Positions 1-10,022 are shown, numbered from the stretch's first letter. The stretch: 64,000 nt of DNA from Kovacikia minuta CCNUW1 (GCF_020091585.1 NZ_CP083582.1:5714536-5778535), one strand, 5' to 3'. Translations and numbers: made by a program. The notes: a model not told the origin generated them from the sequence alone.

Positions 1-392
1 ACACAGATTTGGTCATCAGGACGGAAGGAGCCTGCTAGTAACCCATCGCTATGGAGTTGTCGCAACCATTGACAGTCGAGCACATCACTTTTGCGTCCCG
101 GTACGGTTTTTCCCTGTCGAGCATTGACTAACTTGACTTCAAATCCTTGCGTTTCGAGAATCTGAAATACCGCAATCCAATCCACTCCGGTTGCTTCCAT
201 TACCACGGTCTCAATGCCACACTGTTTGAGCCACGCTGCCATCGCATATAGGTCAGCGGTAAAACACCCAAAGCGGCGAACGCATTCACTGTCTCGTCCC
301 TCTGGAACGCTCACCCAATGGTAGTCCGCGCCCAGATCAATGCCTACGGCATTCGGATTGATCATCGAGAGTTCAGGCTGTGATGACGGCAT
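1..392 (-). CDS. IS110-family transposase, N-terminal part (cut by window edge)
   Basis: The reverse strand reads about 130 codons from an ATG at 392 and runs off the left edge without a stop. The N-terminus has the DEDD (RuvC-like) transposase look of IS110: GIDLGADYHWVS near residue 17 supplies the first Asp, and VVMEATGVDW near residue 65 supplies the Glu. The stretch VKLVNARQGKTVPGRKSDVLD is typical of this family. A GGGAGG ribosome site lies about 7 bases before the ATG. IS110 elements usually lack clear inverted repeats, and none was found on the right side. Whether the element is intact cannot be judged here. Confidence 0.85.
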   Translation of the reverse strand, partial: MPSSQPELSMINPNAVGIDLGADYHWVSVPEGRDSECVRRFGCFTADLYAMAAWLKQCGIETVVMEATGVDWIAVFQILETQGFEVKLVNARQGKTVPGRKSDVLDCQWLRQLHSDGLLAGSFRPDDQIC

Positions 393-1586
393 GGATTCAC
401 CCTCCCTAGCATGGTTGAAAAGCTGCCCTGACCTGGATGGCGCTGCTCATACAGTCTCCTAAACGGGATAGTGGATCTCACTTCACCAACAGCTTAATCG
501 CCACCTTCCAGAACCAGGCTGAGATACGGGCACTGACGCACCAGTGATAAATCGGTCTTTGCTATCAGGGCATTGCCTTCACTGTAAAACACTGCTATGT
601 CTCTCAACTTTAGTGTTTCTTTTTTTCTTAACGAACGCTTCCGTTCCTTAATGGCTGAGATCTTGCACCAGTCTCAGAAACCGGGTTTCTTGCGAGAATC
701 AATGCGTGAAACCCTTGATATTTGGTTTAGAAACCCGGTTTCTCTACCCTGTTGAGAATGGTGCAAGATGTGAGTTGTAGCAGTTCTCGCCCCTAATTTG
801 GGGGAAACCGGCTTCTCAAAGTCCCAGAATTGGGGATTTAGGGGCTTTAGAATGGGTGCTACCCAACTAAAAACGGCTGTAAATTGGTTGTCCTAACCTT
901 TGCCTGTAGTGCCCTATCAACTTTTTGCGGATTGCGGATTGCTCATCCCCAACGTTGCTGACAATTTGAACTTTAAACCGCCCAGACCTCGGAGATCTTT
1001 AGAGATTTTTGAGGTCTGAACGATATTTGCACCACAATCGGTTTAACGCCTCAAAAAATGTAAAGTTTTTTATATAGTTAATCCCCCCTTAGAGAGATGT
1101 GATAGAGTTTACCGTTCTTTCTATATTGCTTACTCCCCATTGAATAACAGTTAGCCGTTTTAACCAACCTTCCCATTTCACCCTTGAATGCAATGTCATT
1201 TCCTCTCTCTGTGTTGTTAGCAGTTAGGAATTTGAGAGGTTTGCTGGTGGCAGTTTGAAGGGGTGACTGGAAAATTTTTCTCGTTATTTCGAGTGTGCAA
1301 AACTGCGCAACTGCGTTGTGTGCGACGAGCCAGAAATTTGCTGGGCGATCGCTCTGTTTGCCATTGCTTTCTAAGATGCAAAACCGGGCAAATTGAGATC
1401 TCAGCTTGTTCTGGGGTTCAGTATGCGATCGCTTCTGGCGTCGTTTTGTCGTGCTTTCATACCGCTTTCACCCCCTCTAGAAAGCGTCGTGTTGCATGGT
1501 TTCATTCCCTGTTCAAGCAAGCCTTAAGAGGGAGTTTGGCGAGGCTAGGCATTTGAATTTGTTACCAATTTACGAAGGTGGTGTAG
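393..1586. other. Long spacer without a supported gene
   Basis: I see no convincing gene here. It holds two copies of a 15-base palindrome (676-743), fragments around 780-860 that resemble degraded dispersed repeats, and two HIP1-type sites near 1345 and 1425. An open frame of 97 codons at 1263-1556 is Cys- and Arg-rich, has no recognisable domain and no ribosome site, and is probably chance. Confidence 0.5.
676..743. repeat. Paired palindromic repeat, copy 1
   Basis: Two 15-base palindromes, AGAAACCGGGTTTCT at 676-690 and AGAAACCCGGTTTCT at 729-743, lie 38 bases apart. The same pair, with the same spacing arrangement, recurs at 11449-11515. This marks a dispersed cyanobacterial repeat unit able to fold as one or two hairpins. 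Confidence 0.8.
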
Positions 1587-2471
1587 ATGATTTGGAGATA
1601 TTCGTGGCGGGACAGTATTCCACTATCCGTGACGCTATTTCAACTTGCAATCAACATTTGGCTTGCAGCTACCTGGGAAACGCGAACACTGTTACAAAAT
1701 CTTTTGTTTATCCCATTGTGTCTTTTCCTGTTTTGGTACAACGGTCTGGTTGCCAGTCATAACTTTGTGCATACCCCCTGGTTCAAATTGGACTCACTGA
1801 ATCGATTCTATTTAGCTATCAATTCAATCAATATTGGACTTCCTCAGGCTTACTATCGGCATGAACATCTGGTTCATCACCGCTTTGTGAACGATCGCCC
1901 TGATCAGTACGGGCAAGTTCAAGACCCGACTTCAATTTTTGCTAATGGGAAGAATGGACAGCCCGAAAATGTAATTTCCTACTGTTTTCTTGGGTTATTT
2001 CGAGCAGATTTGCTTGAATCCTTTCGCAAAATTGGTCAAACCGGAGAAGCACCGCAACTCTATCTTGAGCTTGCCGCCTGCTTTTTAGCTTTAATTGGTT
2101 ACTTAATTCTATCCTGGCAATATTTTCTATTTCTCTTTCTTCCAACCTTCTACCTGGGTTGGGTTCTGGAACATCTAGAGAACTACTACGAACATTTTGG
2201 AGGAGTTCCAGAAAACAAGTATGCAAATTCCACCAGTTACTACGCCAGTCTCTACAACGTCCTATTTTGCAATGAAGGCTATCATCAGGAACATCATTTG
2301 CGTCCTGGTGTGCACTGGACAAAAAGACACCAGTTACGACGGGAGTTTCGCAAAGACTTCAATAAAGTTGACCGGGTAATTCTAAGATTTCCTCCAGCCC
2401 TGGGATTTTTAGACCATCGGCGGATTGTGCAAGAGCAGCAAGCAACTCAACCCTGCGCAAAAGCGATTTGA
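1587..2471 (+). CDS. Fatty acid desaturase family membrane protein
   Basis: A 294-residue integral membrane di-iron oxygenase of the fatty acid desaturase fold. Three His clusters that bind the two irons are visible: HNFVH at 58-62, RHEHLVHH at 91-98 and HQEHH at 233-237. Hydrophobic segments lie near 35-55 and 160-195. The family desaturates or hydroxylates acyl chains or carotenoids using oxygen and ferredoxin or a similar donor. The exact substrate cannot be told: the His boxes resemble bacterial acyl desaturases more than CrtW or CrtR carotenoid enzymes. The ATG at 1587 is preceded by an AAGGTGG-like site. It reads in the same direction as ftsW, 156 bases downstream, but no functional link is evident. 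Confidence 0.8.
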   Translation: MIWRYSWRDSIPLSVTLFQLAINIWLAATWETRTLLQNLLFIPLCLFLFWYNGLVASHNFVHTPWFKLDSLNRFYLAINSINIGLPQAYYRHEHLVHHRFVNDRPDQYGQVQDPTSIFANGKNGQPENVISYCFLGLFRADLLESFRKIGQTGEAPQLYLELAACFLALIGYLILSWQYFLFLFLPTFYLGWVLEHLENYYEHFGGVPENKYANSTSYYASLYNVLFCNEGYHQEHHLRPGVHWTKRHQLRREFRKDFNKVDRVILRFPPALGFLDHRRIVQEQQATQPCAKAI

Positions 2472-2627
2472 TGGTTCCCTCTTGTCTATTTTCAGAAGCT
2501 GACATAGACTAATTAGCCTGATGGGGATGATTTTTTTGTTTTAGAAAGTAAAAATCAGGACTGGGAGTTAGGCTCTCCCTCTTCCAGTCCTCCCTCTGGC
2601 TTCCAGTCCCTATTTTCGGGCTTCTCT

Positions 2628-3788
2628 ATGAACATTCGCCTACTCATTCCCTTCTTTGATACTTCCGCTCAGGACTGGTCGTTTGAGGCACGTTGGTTAC
2701 GCTGGCTGACATTCCTGTGGATGATGATAGGGTTGGCAATTATGTTCTCGGCATCCTATGTCAGCGGTGAATCCGAGGTTTCTGATGGGTTGTATTTCTT
2801 CAAATTGCAGATTGCCTGGATTCTGGTGGGGATGGTGGGCTTCAATCTTATTGTTCACAGCCCCTTGCGTTACATCGTAGGCGTCGCCGATTGGGTGTTG
2901 CTGTTGCTGCTGGGGCTTCTTTTGATCACCCTGATGCCTGGAATTGGTAAGACCGTGAATGGCGCGACTCGCTGGTTATCGATCGGTCCTGTTCCCATTC
3001 AGCCTTCGGAATTAATTAAGCCGTTTCTCGTCCTTCAAAGCGCCCGTATTTTTGGTCAGTGGAACCGCTTGCGATGGTCTACCCGATTAGCGTGGCTCGC
3101 CATTTTCTGCCTGGTACTGGTTGGGATTTTGCTTCAACCCAACCTGAGTACTACGGCATTATGCGGAATTGTGTTGTGGATGATTGCCTTAGCAGCGGGG
3201 TTGCCTTTCTCCCAATTGGGGGGAACGGCTGTGGCGGGTTTTCTTTTGGCGTTTGTTAGTGTCAGCATCCGTAGTTACCAACGACGGCGCGTGATGTCGT
3301 TTCTAAATCCCTGGGCAGATCCGATGGGCGATGGCTACCAGTTGATTCAAAGCCTGCTGGCTGTGGGTTCCGGCGGTATGTGGGGAACAGGGTTTGGCAT
3401 GTCTCAACAAAAGCTATTCCACCTGCCGATTCAGTTCACTGATTTTATCTTTTCGGTGTATGCCGAGGAGTTTGGGTTGGTTGGCTGTTTACTCTTGCTA
3501 TCTATGCTGATAGCCTATGCCACGCTGGCACTGCGGGTGGCACTGAAGACACGGCACCCAGTGTATCGGTTAGTGGCGATCGGTATTATGGTGTTGATGG
3601 TTGGTCAGTCGCTCTTAAACATTGGGGTTGCAACGGGCGCGTTACCAACCACAGGGTTGCCGTTTCCCCTAATTAGTTATGGGGGCAGCTCCATGATTTC
3701 AAGCTTGCTGGCCGCAGGGTTGTTGCTGCGTGTAGCGAGGGAGGGCAGCGAAGCCAAGGTATTACCCATCACTGGACACAATTCCTGA
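2628..3788 (+). CDS. ftsW: FtsW/RodA/SpoVE (SEDS) glycosyltransferase, FtsW-like
   Basis: A 386-residue polytopic SEDS protein. These enzymes polymerise lipid II into peptidoglycan glycan strands with a partner class B PBP; FtsW acts at the division septum. About ten hydrophobic segments are visible. Family hallmarks include the early PGIGKTVNGATRWLSIGP stretch, the GDGYQLIQSLLAVGSGGMWG loop (around residues 242-261), and FVYAEEFGLVG-like and PLISYGGSSMI motifs near the C-terminus. Length is normal for cyanobacterial FtsW. It precedes ccdA and ccs1, an order often seen in cyanobacteria, which favours FtsW over RodA. There is no strong ribosome site before the ATG. Confidence 0.9.
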   Translation: MNIRLLIPFFDTSAQDWSFEARWLRWLTFLWMMIGLAIMFSASYVSGESEVSDGLYFFKLQIAWILVGMVGFNLIVHSPLRYIVGVADWVLLLLLGLLLITLMPGIGKTVNGATRWLSIGPVPIQPSELIKPFLVLQSARIFGQWNRLRWSTRLAWLAIFCLVLVGILLQPNLSTTALCGIVLWMIALAAGLPFSQLGGTAVAGFLLAFVSVSIRSYQRRRVMSFLNPWADPMGDGYQLIQSLLAVGSGGMWGTGFGMSQQKLFHLPIQFTDFIFSVYAEEFGLVGCLLLLSMLIAYATLALRVALKTRHPVYRLVAIGIMVLMVGQSLLNIGVATGALPTTGLPFPLISYGGSSMISSLLAAGLLLRVAREGSEAKVLPITGHNS

Positions 3789-3827
3789 AAGGTTGATGGA
3801 GGATAAAATTTTCACCTTTAGGATCGC

Positions 3828-3936
3828 GAATTAAATAACCTGCGTAGGTTGGGTTGAAGTATGAAACCCAACACCCCCGCAGATGTTGGGTTTCGCAGAC
3901 TCAACCCAACCTACAAAAGTCGATGTTATTTAATTC
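3828..3936. repeat. Long imperfect palindrome (GTAGGTTGGGTT family)
   Basis: An inverted repeat fills most of the ftsW-ccdA gap. The outer arms GAATTAAATAAC (3828-3839) and GTTATTTAATTC (3925-3936) are perfect. Inside them, GTAGGTTGGGTT...AAACCCAACA (from 3844) pairs with TGTTGGGTTTC...AACCCAACCTAC (to 3914) with a few mismatches. A half copy (ATGTTGGGTTTCGCAGACTC) occurs at 58470-58489, and fragments lie near 44970 and 45080. It looks like a small non-autonomous mobile repeat with no coding capacity. Confidence 0.8.
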
Positions 3937-4044
3937 TTGTTCCTTAGCCTTTATCCCTTGTTCTTATTTGAACCTGTCTTGCCTCCAGTAAAATAGGGAG
4001 AATGCCGATCGCATCTCCGTTTCCTTGCGATCGCCCTCTGGAGA

Positions 4045-4788
4045 ATGCTTGAAACTCTGAAAACCCAACTTTACTGGCTGGAACATTTCGCCGATCAGCT
4101 CGTGTCTCAACAACTGGTACACCTGACGCCGCTGAGTGTAGGAATTATTTTTTTAGCTGGCTTGTTGACCAGCCTCGCTCCGTGCATGCTCTCCATGCTA
4201 CCTATCACCATTGGCTATATCGGCGGCTACGAAACCCAAAGCCGCTTTCAGGCAGCCGTCCAGTCTACCTGGTTTTCTTTGGGATTAGCCACCACCCTGG
4301 CAGTCTTGGGCATTCTGGCCGCAGTTTTGGGACAGATTTATGGCCAGGTGGGCTTAGGGTTACCAATCCTGGTGAGTATTATCGCCATTCTGATGGGGCT
4401 AAATCTGCTGGAGGCACTGCCGCTACAGTTACCTTCCTTGGGTGGTCTGGAATGGATCTCAAAGGATTTACCGGCTGGAGTTAGAGCCTACTTGATCGGT
4501 TTAACCTTTGGGCTGGTTGCATCTCCCTGTAGCACACCCGTTCTGGCAAGCCTCCTCGCATGGATTACGACGACCCAAGACCCCGTGTTGGGTAGCTTCT
4601 TGTTGCTGTTTTACACCGCAGGTTATGTCGCACCTTTAATTTTGGCTGGCACGTTCACTGCATCGATCAAAAAACTGTTGGAACTGCGCCGCTGGTCTGG
4701 TTGGATTACGCCTGCAAGCGGAATTCTCCTGGTTGGGTTTGGGGTGTTCTCTTTATTGTTCCGGTTGCTGCCTGCGGGCACTGTCTAG
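4045..4788 (+). CDS. ccdA: Cytochrome c biogenesis protein CcdA
   Basis: A 247-residue thylakoid or plasma membrane thiol transporter of the CcdA/DsbD family with about six hydrophobic segments. The two redox cysteines expected in CcdA are present: C47 in SLAPCMLSMLP and C162 in VASPCSTP, each followed by the family's proline-rich context. CcdA passes electrons from cytoplasmic thioredoxin across the membrane, keeping the apocytochrome CXXCH thiols reduced for haem attachment. The next gene encodes Ccs1, so the pair supplies two parts of system II cytochrome c maturation. CcsA is not in the window. The start is taken as the ATG at 4045. Confidence 0.93.
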   Translation: MLETLKTQLYWLEHFADQLVSQQLVHLTPLSVGIIFLAGLLTSLAPCMLSMLPITIGYIGGYETQSRFQAAVQSTWFSLGLATTLAVLGILAAVLGQIYGQVGLGLPILVSIIAILMGLNLLEALPLQLPSLGGLEWISKDLPAGVRAYLIGLTFGLVASPCSTPVLASLLAWITTTQDPVLGSFLLLFYTAGYVAPLILAGTFTASIKKLLELRRWSGWITPASGILLVGFGVFSLLFRLLPAGTV

Positions 4789-4872
4789 TAAAGGCGGTTC
4801 TTTGTTCCTTACCCCAAACCTCGTACCCCATACTTCACCTCTTAACCAGGAATTCCTGGCGGGTCTAAACCA

Positions 4873-6276
4873 ATGACAGCGAAAGAGCTAATTTTTGCAA
4901 AAATATCTGGCTTGGGAGCCGATTCCCGAAACTATTTCAAGCGAGAACTAATCCCATTTCTGGCAGACCTGCGGCTGGCGATCGTCCTCTTACTGCTGAT
5001 TGCCATTTTTAGTATGTCTGGTACTGTCATTGAACAGGGACAAGCGGTTGAATTTTATCAAGCCAACTACCCGGAACATCCTGCTCTGTTTGGCTTTCTG
5101 ACCTGGAAGCTGCTGCTGACGCTGGGGCTAGATCATGTTTACCGCACCTGGTGGTTTTTAGCCCTGCTGATTTTGTTTGGCTCTAGTCTCACTGCCTGCA
5201 CCTTCAAACGGCAACTCCCTGCCCTCCGATGGTTTTCTCGCACCTGGAATTTCTACACCCAACCCCGCCAGTTTCAGAAATTTGCCCTGAGCGCAGAATT
5301 TTCTCAGGGCAACCTGGATGAGGTCGTGCCCTTACTAGAAGGTCGGCGGTACAAAATTTTTCGTCAGGACGATTCCCTCTATGCCCATAAAGGAATTGCT
5401 GGTCGCATCGGTCCCATTGTGGTTCACGCCAGTATGCTCCTGATTCTACTAGGAGCAATCTGGGGTGCGCTGACTGGCTTTACTGCCCAGGAGATGATTC
5501 CCAGCGGTCGGACGTTTCAGATTACAAACATCACGGATGCTGGGCCGCTGGCAGAACCTCAAATTCCTAAGGACTGGGCGGTTAAGGTCAATCGCTTCTG
5601 GATTGATTACACCCCTGCTGGTGCGATCGATCAGTTTTACTCTGACTTATCTGTCCTTGATAGGGACGGAAAGGAAGTCCAGCATAAAACGATCCATGTC
5701 AATGAACCCCTGCGCCATCGGGGAGTGACTCTGTATCAGGCTGATTGGGGGATTGCCGCCGTTCGTGTTCACATTAATCAGAGTCCCCTATTTCAAATCC
5801 CAATGGCACAGCTTGACACGGGGGATGCGGGGCGGATCTGGGGCACCTGGGTTCCCACCAAACCCGATATGAGTGAAGGGGTTTCCCTGGTCGTTAAGGA
5901 TTTGCAAGGGATGGTATTGGTCTACGACATGACAGGCAAACTGGTCTCCACCGTCCGTGCGGGCATGTCTATCCAGGTGAATGGGGTGACGCTGGCAGTC
6001 AAGGAACTGGTTGGCAGTACGGGGCTACAAATCAAAGCCGATCCGGGTATTCCGATCGTCTATGCGGGCTTTGGACTACTTATGGTAGGGGTACTCATGA
6101 GTTACATCTCCCACTCCCAATTTTGGGCGCTGCAAAAGGATGGACGCCTCTACGTGGGGGGGCGCACCAACCGTGCTCAAGTTGCCTTCGAACGAGAAAT
6201 GCTGGAGCTGTTGGATCAGCTAAACGTAAGTCAAACTCAGACAACCATCACTCCGGCTGAATTTGTCCATCAGTGA
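4873..6276 (+). CDS. ccs1: System II cytochrome c biogenesis protein Ccs1/ResB
   Basis: A 467-residue ResB-like protein. It has hydrophobic segments near residues 32-52, 75-110 and 178-198, a large soluble domain from about 200 to 390 on the lumenal or periplasmic side, and a final membrane segment near 395-415. The sequence [27 protein letters not shown] at the N-terminus and [27 protein letters not shown] before the soluble domain are typical; the His in VVHASM is a candidate haem ligand. With CcsA it forms the haem delivery and ligation complex. It lies 84 bases after ccdA and is probably cotranscribed with it. Confidence 0.93.
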   Translation: MTAKELIFAKISGLGADSRNYFKRELIPFLADLRLAIVLLLLIAIFSMSGTVIEQGQAVEFYQANYPEHPALFGFLTWKLLLTLGLDHVYRTWWFLALLILFGSSLTACTFKRQLPALRWFSRTWNFYTQPRQFQKFALSAEFSQGNLDEVVPLLEGRRYKIFRQDDSLYAHKGIAGRIGPIVVHASMLLILLGAIWGALTGFTAQEMIPSGRTFQITNITDAGPLAEPQIPKDWAVKVNRFWIDYTPAGAIDQFYSDLSVLDRDGKEVQHKTIHVNEPLRHRGVTLYQADWGIAAVRVHINQSPLFQIPMAQLDTGDAGRIWGTWVPTKPDMSEGVSLVVKDLQGMVLVYDMTGKLVSTVRAGMSIQVNGVTLAVKELVGSTGLQIKADPGIPIVYAGFGLLMVGVLMSYISHSQFWALQKDGRLYVGGRTNRAQVAFEREMLELLDQLNVSQTQTTITPAEFVHQ

Positions 6277-6458
6277 GGGGGGACGAATCATTAAAAGATA
6301 GGATGAGGAGCGAGGAGTTAGGGGATGGTGAACACTGCCCAGGAGCTGTTACCCGACTCAAAATCTCAAATTCAAAACTGGTCTCCACCTCCACTGCACA
6401 CGTTTTGCACAAAGTATCCGTCAGTGTAGGGATTAATACTATACTCAGATAGAAACGT

Positions 6459-7202
6459 ATGCCGAAATCTATGCAAGTGTCGCTGCGAAATCGATTACAT
6501 CCTCTGATTCACAGCTTGGCAGATAGTATTGAGGAAATTTGGCAGCAACACCTGGAGCTGTCTCCCTATACTGTGCCAGAAGATTTGGGCTACATTGAGG
6601 GACATTTAGAGGGAGAACGGTTGGTGATTGAAAACCACTGTTACCAAACTCCTCAGTTTCGCAAGCTACATCTGGAACTGGCCCAGGTTGGAAATGGATT
6701 GGATATTCTCCATTGCGTCATGTTTCCCAATACCGATTACGCCCTACCCATTTTTGGGGCTGACCTAGTTGGAGGGCGCGGTGGTGCAATTAGTGCCGCG
6801 ATCGCCGACTTATCTCCCATCAATAGCGATCGCTCGTTACCAGAAAGCTATCATCAAGCGTTGGCAGCACTGCCTGCGATTCAATTTTCGCAACCCCGCG
6901 CTCTACCACAATGGGGTGATATTTTTTCGGACTTCTGTCTCTTTGTACACCCGGTCAATGCTCAAGAAGAAGCCGCTTTTTTACAGCGTGTACGGGATTT
7001 TTTAACGCTCCATTGTCAAATTGCCAGCCAAGAGCCTCCCTTGCGCTCTCGGTTTGATGTAGACAAAGTATTAGCAAGACACCAGTATTACTGCTCTAGA
7101 CAGCAACAAAATGACAAAACTCGCCGGGTTCTAGAAAAATCCTTTGGTGCAGAATGGACCGATCGCTACATGACCACGATGCTATTTGACTGCGCTGTTT
7201 AA
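6459..7202 (+). CDS. pcyA: Phycocyanobilin:ferredoxin oxidoreductase PcyA
   Basis: A 247-residue soluble enzyme that reduces biliverdin IXalpha by four electrons from ferredoxin to phycocyanobilin, the chromophore of phycocyanin and allophycocyanin. The sequence LDILHCVMFPNTDYALPIFGADLVGG (residues 81-106) holds the conserved catalytic pair, His85 and Asp102. They keep the same 17-residue spacing as His88 and Asp105 of the Synechocystis enzyme. Length is normal. The gene ends 760 bases before cpcB on the same strand, so chromophore synthesis and the apoprotein acceptors lie side by side. The long spacer and hairpin between them argue for separate transcription. Confidence 0.95.
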   Translation: MPKSMQVSLRNRLHPLIHSLADSIEEIWQQHLELSPYTVPEDLGYIEGHLEGERLVIENHCYQTPQFRKLHLELAQVGNGLDILHCVMFPNTDYALPIFGADLVGGRGGAISAAIADLSPINSDRSLPESYHQALAALPAIQFSQPRALPQWGDIFSDFCLFVHPVNAQEEAAFLQRVRDFLTLHCQIASQEPPLRSRFDVDKVLARHQYYCSRQQQNDKTRRVLEKSFGAEWTDRYMTTMLFDCAV

Positions 7203-7961
7203 ATAGCAGAAAGAGAGAATTTAGGAGCCAGGAGCCAGAATCCAGATTTTTGGCTCCTATCGGCTTTGGGTGCTGGCGTCAAAAATTACTACCTGGAAAG
7301 TGGGGCAAGCGTTTTGAGTTGAAGCCGAGGAGTACCCGGTGAGAATGAGGAATGATGCATTGAGAAAGTCTTTGCGCTTTGTGCCTTCTCTCTGCCCTTC
7401 ATCCTTTCTCAGCCCCCACCCTCCTCTCTTAATGCTTCTTTAAACTGAGGATAATATTAAGGAATGTAACAATATTCCAATAAAAGTTTATCCAGGTCGC
7501 CTTTATCTAAGGGGCTGAAATGGTTTCTTGAAGGAGGTTTGAGCGCTTCTAAACATTTCTTAATCAAGTCTCTCATTCCCACCCCAAAATTTGCACAAAA
7601 ATTGCACAATTAGGTTGCTTTAATCGGTGGCAGGTTCAAAAGCCACTGAACCCTTCGATCCTTTGGATCAGGGTTCAGATTTCTCAAAGTTCTCTGCAAG
7701 GTACATCTGTTGACTGAAGCTGGGAGCTTGAGGGATACCTTTGCTGTGGAACTTCACTTTTTGGTTAATCCGTTGTTGATGGTGTGACAAGCAGAATAAA
7801 GCTGAACTCATCTTGTTCTAGCCTGTTTGGTAAACAAGGTTTGTATCGCCTGATTCTGTTTATTACTCATGGAAACGGTAAACCGCCACAGCATCCCCTG
7901 GCTTAGAGACGACCTGTCTCATTTCAAACGACCACGTCAAAATGATTAGGAGATTGAATCA
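7203..7961 (+). promoter_or_regulatory. Long upstream and leader region of the cpc operon
   Basis: This 759-base spacer contains no gene. Its left end is low-complexity sequence with an inverted AGGAGCCA/TGGCTCCT pair (7223-7258) that could terminate pcyA transcripts. AT-rich sequence at 7440-7500 is a plausible promoter region, and a strong hairpin lies at 7646-7678. A clear AGGAG site (7948-7952) precedes cpcB. Long untranslated leaders are usual for cpc operons; the true transcription start cannot be read from the sequence. Confidence 0.5.
7646..7678 (+). promoter_or_regulatory. Leader hairpin upstream of cpcB
   Basis: CTGAACCCT pairs perfectly with AGGGTTCAG, and an inner GATCC-TTT-GGATC stem stacks on it after a 2-base bulge. 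This gives about 14 base pairs closed by a three-base loop. There is no following T-run, so it looks like a leader structure (mRNA stability or regulation) and not a terminator. Confidence 0.65.
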
Positions 7962-8480
7962 ATGCTAGACGCCTTTACCAAAGTCGTTTCCCAGGCTGAT
8001 ACGCGGGGCGAATATGTTAGCTCAAGCCAAATCGATGCTCTGCTGGGTCTGGTTAAGGATGGTCAAAAGCGCATCGACGTTGTGAACCGGATCACCGGCA
8101 ATGCATCCACGATCGTTGCCAGTGCTGCTCGCTCTTTGTTTGCAGAACAACCCCAGTTGATTGCTCCCGGTGGAAATGCTTACACCAACCGCCGCATGGC
8201 TGCCTGTCTGCGTGACATGGAAATCATCCTGCGTTACGTCACCTACGCGGTGTTCACCGGCGACGGTAGCGTTCTTGATGACCGCTGCTTGAATGGTCTG
8301 CGGGAAACCTACCTGGCTCTCGGCGTTCCCGGTGGTTCTGTGGCAACCGGCGTCAACAAGATGAAAGAAGCTGCGATTTCGATCGCCAACGACCCCAACG
8401 GTATCACCAGAGGCGATTGCAGCGCTCTGATGGCTGAATTGGGAAGCTACTTCGACCGGGCTGCTGCGGCTGTCGGCTAA
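7962..8480 (+). CDS. cpcB: C-phycocyanin beta subunit
   Basis: A 172-residue phycobiliprotein that packs with CpcA into the rods of the phycobilisome on the cytoplasmic thylakoid face. Both phycocyanobilin attachment cysteines are at their standard places: Cys82 in RRMAACLRD and Cys153 in RGDCSAL. Asn72 (GGNAY), the residue methylated in beta subunits, is present. The sequence follows CpcB and not PecB ([21 protein letters not shown]), so phycocyanin is preferred to phycoerythrocyanin. AGGAG stands 10 bases before the ATG. It is first in the operon cpcB-cpcA-linker-linker-cpcD. Confidence 0.96.
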   Translation: MLDAFTKVVSQADTRGEYVSSSQIDALLGLVKDGQKRIDVVNRITGNASTIVASAARSLFAEQPQLIAPGGNAYTNRRMAACLRDMEIILRYVTYAVFTGDGSVLDDRCLNGLRETYLALGVPGGSVATGVNKMKEAAISIANDPNGITRGDCSALMAELGSYFDRAAAAVG

Positions 8481-8571
8481 ACCAACTATTTTGCCTTTGC
8501 TGACACTCGTCAGCAGGACGAACATAGACTTCAACCAAAATTTTGTAAAACACTAGGGAGATACTATAGCG

Positions 8572-9060
8572 ATGAAGACCCCATTAACTGAAGCCGTAGC
8601 TGCTGCTGATTCTCAAGGACGCTTCCTCAGCCCCTCAGAACTGCAAGTTGCCTTTGGTCGTTTGCGCCAAGCTGGACCTAGCCTGGAAGCAGCAAAAGCA
8701 TTGGCTTCTAAGGCAGATTCTTTGGCTGACGGTGCTGCCAATGCAGTGTACCAGAAGTTCCCCTACACCACCCAAACTCAGGGTGCTAATTACGCTTCTG
8801 ATGCGCGTGGTAAAGCAAAGTGTGTGCGGGACATCGGCTACTACCTGCGGATGGTGACCTACTGCTTGATTGCAGGTGGCACCGGTCCCATGGATGACTA
8901 TCTGATTGCTGGTCTGGCTGAAATCAACAGCACCTTTGAGTTGTCTCCCAGCTGGTATGTTGAAGCCCTCAAGTACATCAAAGCGAATCATGGTCTCAGT
9001 GGCGACTCTGCTACCGAAGCCAATGGTTACATTGATTACGCCATCAACGCGCTGAGCTAG
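8572..9060 (+). CDS. cpcA: C-phycocyanin alpha subunit
   Basis: A 162-residue alpha subunit that pairs with CpcB into the alpha-beta monomer of rod hexamers. Its single phycocyanobilin attachment residue, Cys84, sits in [15 protein letters not shown]. The N-terminus [20 protein letters not shown] and the C-terminal [13 protein letters not shown] are nearly invariant in CpcA. A strong AGGGAG site (8555-8560) lies 11 bases before the ATG. The gap from cpcB is 91 bases. A strong hairpin follows at 9071-9133, which probably makes a short abundant cpcBA mRNA and less of the linker-encoding message. Confidence 0.96.
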   Translation: MKTPLTEAVAAADSQGRFLSPSELQVAFGRLRQAGPSLEAAKALASKADSLADGAANAVYQKFPYTTQTQGANYASDARGKAKCVRDIGYYLRMVTYCLIAGGTGPMDDYLIAGLAEINSTFELSPSWYVEALKYIKANHGLSGDSATEANGYIDYAINALS

Positions 9061-9070
9061 GCAGATCGCT

Positions 9071-9133
9071 TTGCCCGGAAAGGTAAATAGCCCTGGTGAG
9101 CGATCGCGAGTGGTTGGTTCCCTTTCCGGGCAA
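9071..9133 (+). terminator. Hairpin between cpcA and the first linker gene
   Basis: TTGCCCGGAAAGG (9071-9083) and CCTTTCCGGGCAA (9121-9133) form a perfect 13-base-pair stem with a 37-base loop, followed by TTTTATT. The place, 10 bases after the cpcA stop and inside the operon, fits a partial terminator or 3'-end stabiliser. Such a structure would set the excess of phycocyanin subunits over linkers. The loop carries a GCGATCGC site. Confidence 0.75.
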
Positions 9134-9206
9134 TTTTATTAACTGCAAATTATTGATCGCTGAAAAAACTCGTCTATATTAGTCGTCAAAGCGGGGGATA
9201 TCAGAA

Positions 9207-10022
9207 ATGGCTGGATTACAAGAAGCAGGGAGATTAGGAATTAAGCCCTTTGAAGAAGCAAAACCAGTAGAACTGCGGCAGCATCGCGAAGAGGATGATG
9301 TCAAAGCAGTAATCTGGGCTGCTTATCGGCAAGTGCTGGGAAATGAACACCTGATGGAAAGCGAGCGGTTAAGCAGTGCTGAATCGCTTCTGCGTCAGGG
9401 AAATATTTCTGTACGGGATTTTGTTCGGGCGATCGCCCAGTCAGAATTGTATCGACGCAAGTTTTTCTATTCCAATTTCCATGTTCGTTTCATCGAATTG
9501 AACTATAAACACTTGCTGGGTCGCGCTCCTTATGATGAAGCAGAGATCGCCTACCATGTGGATCTCTACCAGGACAAGGGATACGAAGCTGAAATCAACT
9601 CCTACATCGACTCGTTGGAATATCAACAGAGCTTTGGAGATAACGTGGTGCCCTACTACCGCGATTTCCAAACGGATCATGCCGGACAAAGAACCGTAGG
9701 GTTCAGCCGTCTGTTGCATCTCTATCGCGGTTACGCTAACAGCGATCGTGCCCAGGGACAAAAACAAGCTCGGTTGACCTGGGAAGTTGCAAGAAACATG
9801 GCAACTCCGATTACTGCTCCCAGTAGTGGCGCACTTTCTGGGGCAACGGGTGGCAACCGGGGAGATGTTTACCGCCTCAGAATATTGCAGGCAGCATCAC
9901 CCCGATCAACAGTGGTGCGGCGCACCACGACGGAGGTGCTCGTTTCCTACGATCAACTGTCAAACAAGCTGCAACAGCTTAGCCGTGCAGGCAGTAAAGT
10001 CGTTAGTGTCACGCCTGTTTAG
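9207..10022 (+). CDS. cpcC: Phycobilisome rod linker polypeptide (CpcC type)
   Basis: A 271-residue rod linker. Residues about 20-150 form the phycobilisome linker domain ([53 protein letters not shown]). Residues about 215-270 form a CpcD-like domain ([12 protein letters not shown]...[22 protein letters not shown]). The linker domain fills the cavity of one phycocyanin hexamer and the CpcD-like domain contacts the neighbouring disc. It is the first of two tandem paralogues, so by position it may be CpcC2. Its distance from cpcA and the intervening hairpin suggest lower expression than cpcBA. Confidence 0.92.
   Translation: MAGLQEAGRLGIKPFEEAKPVELRQHREEDDVKAVIWAAYRQVLGNEHLMESERLSSAESLLRQGNISVRDFVRAIAQSELYRRKFFYSNFHVRFIELNYKHLLGRAPYDEAEIAYHVDLYQDKGYEAEINSYIDSLEYQQSFGDNVVPYYRDFQTDHAGQRTVGFSRLLHLYRGYANSDRAQGQKQARLTWEVARNMATPITAPSSGALSGATGGNRGDVYRLRILQAASPRSTVVRRTTTEVLVSYDQLSNKLQQLSRAGSKVVSVTPV

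Noticed and set aside
1263-1556. Open frame of 97 codons upstream of the desaturase
   Set aside because: No ribosome site, no homology, odd Cys/Arg-rich composition; probably chance.
7962-8480. Phycoerythrocyanin beta subunit (PecB)
   Set aside because: The chromophore region reads [19 protein letters not shown], as in CpcB; PecB differs there, and no pecA-type alpha subunit follows.
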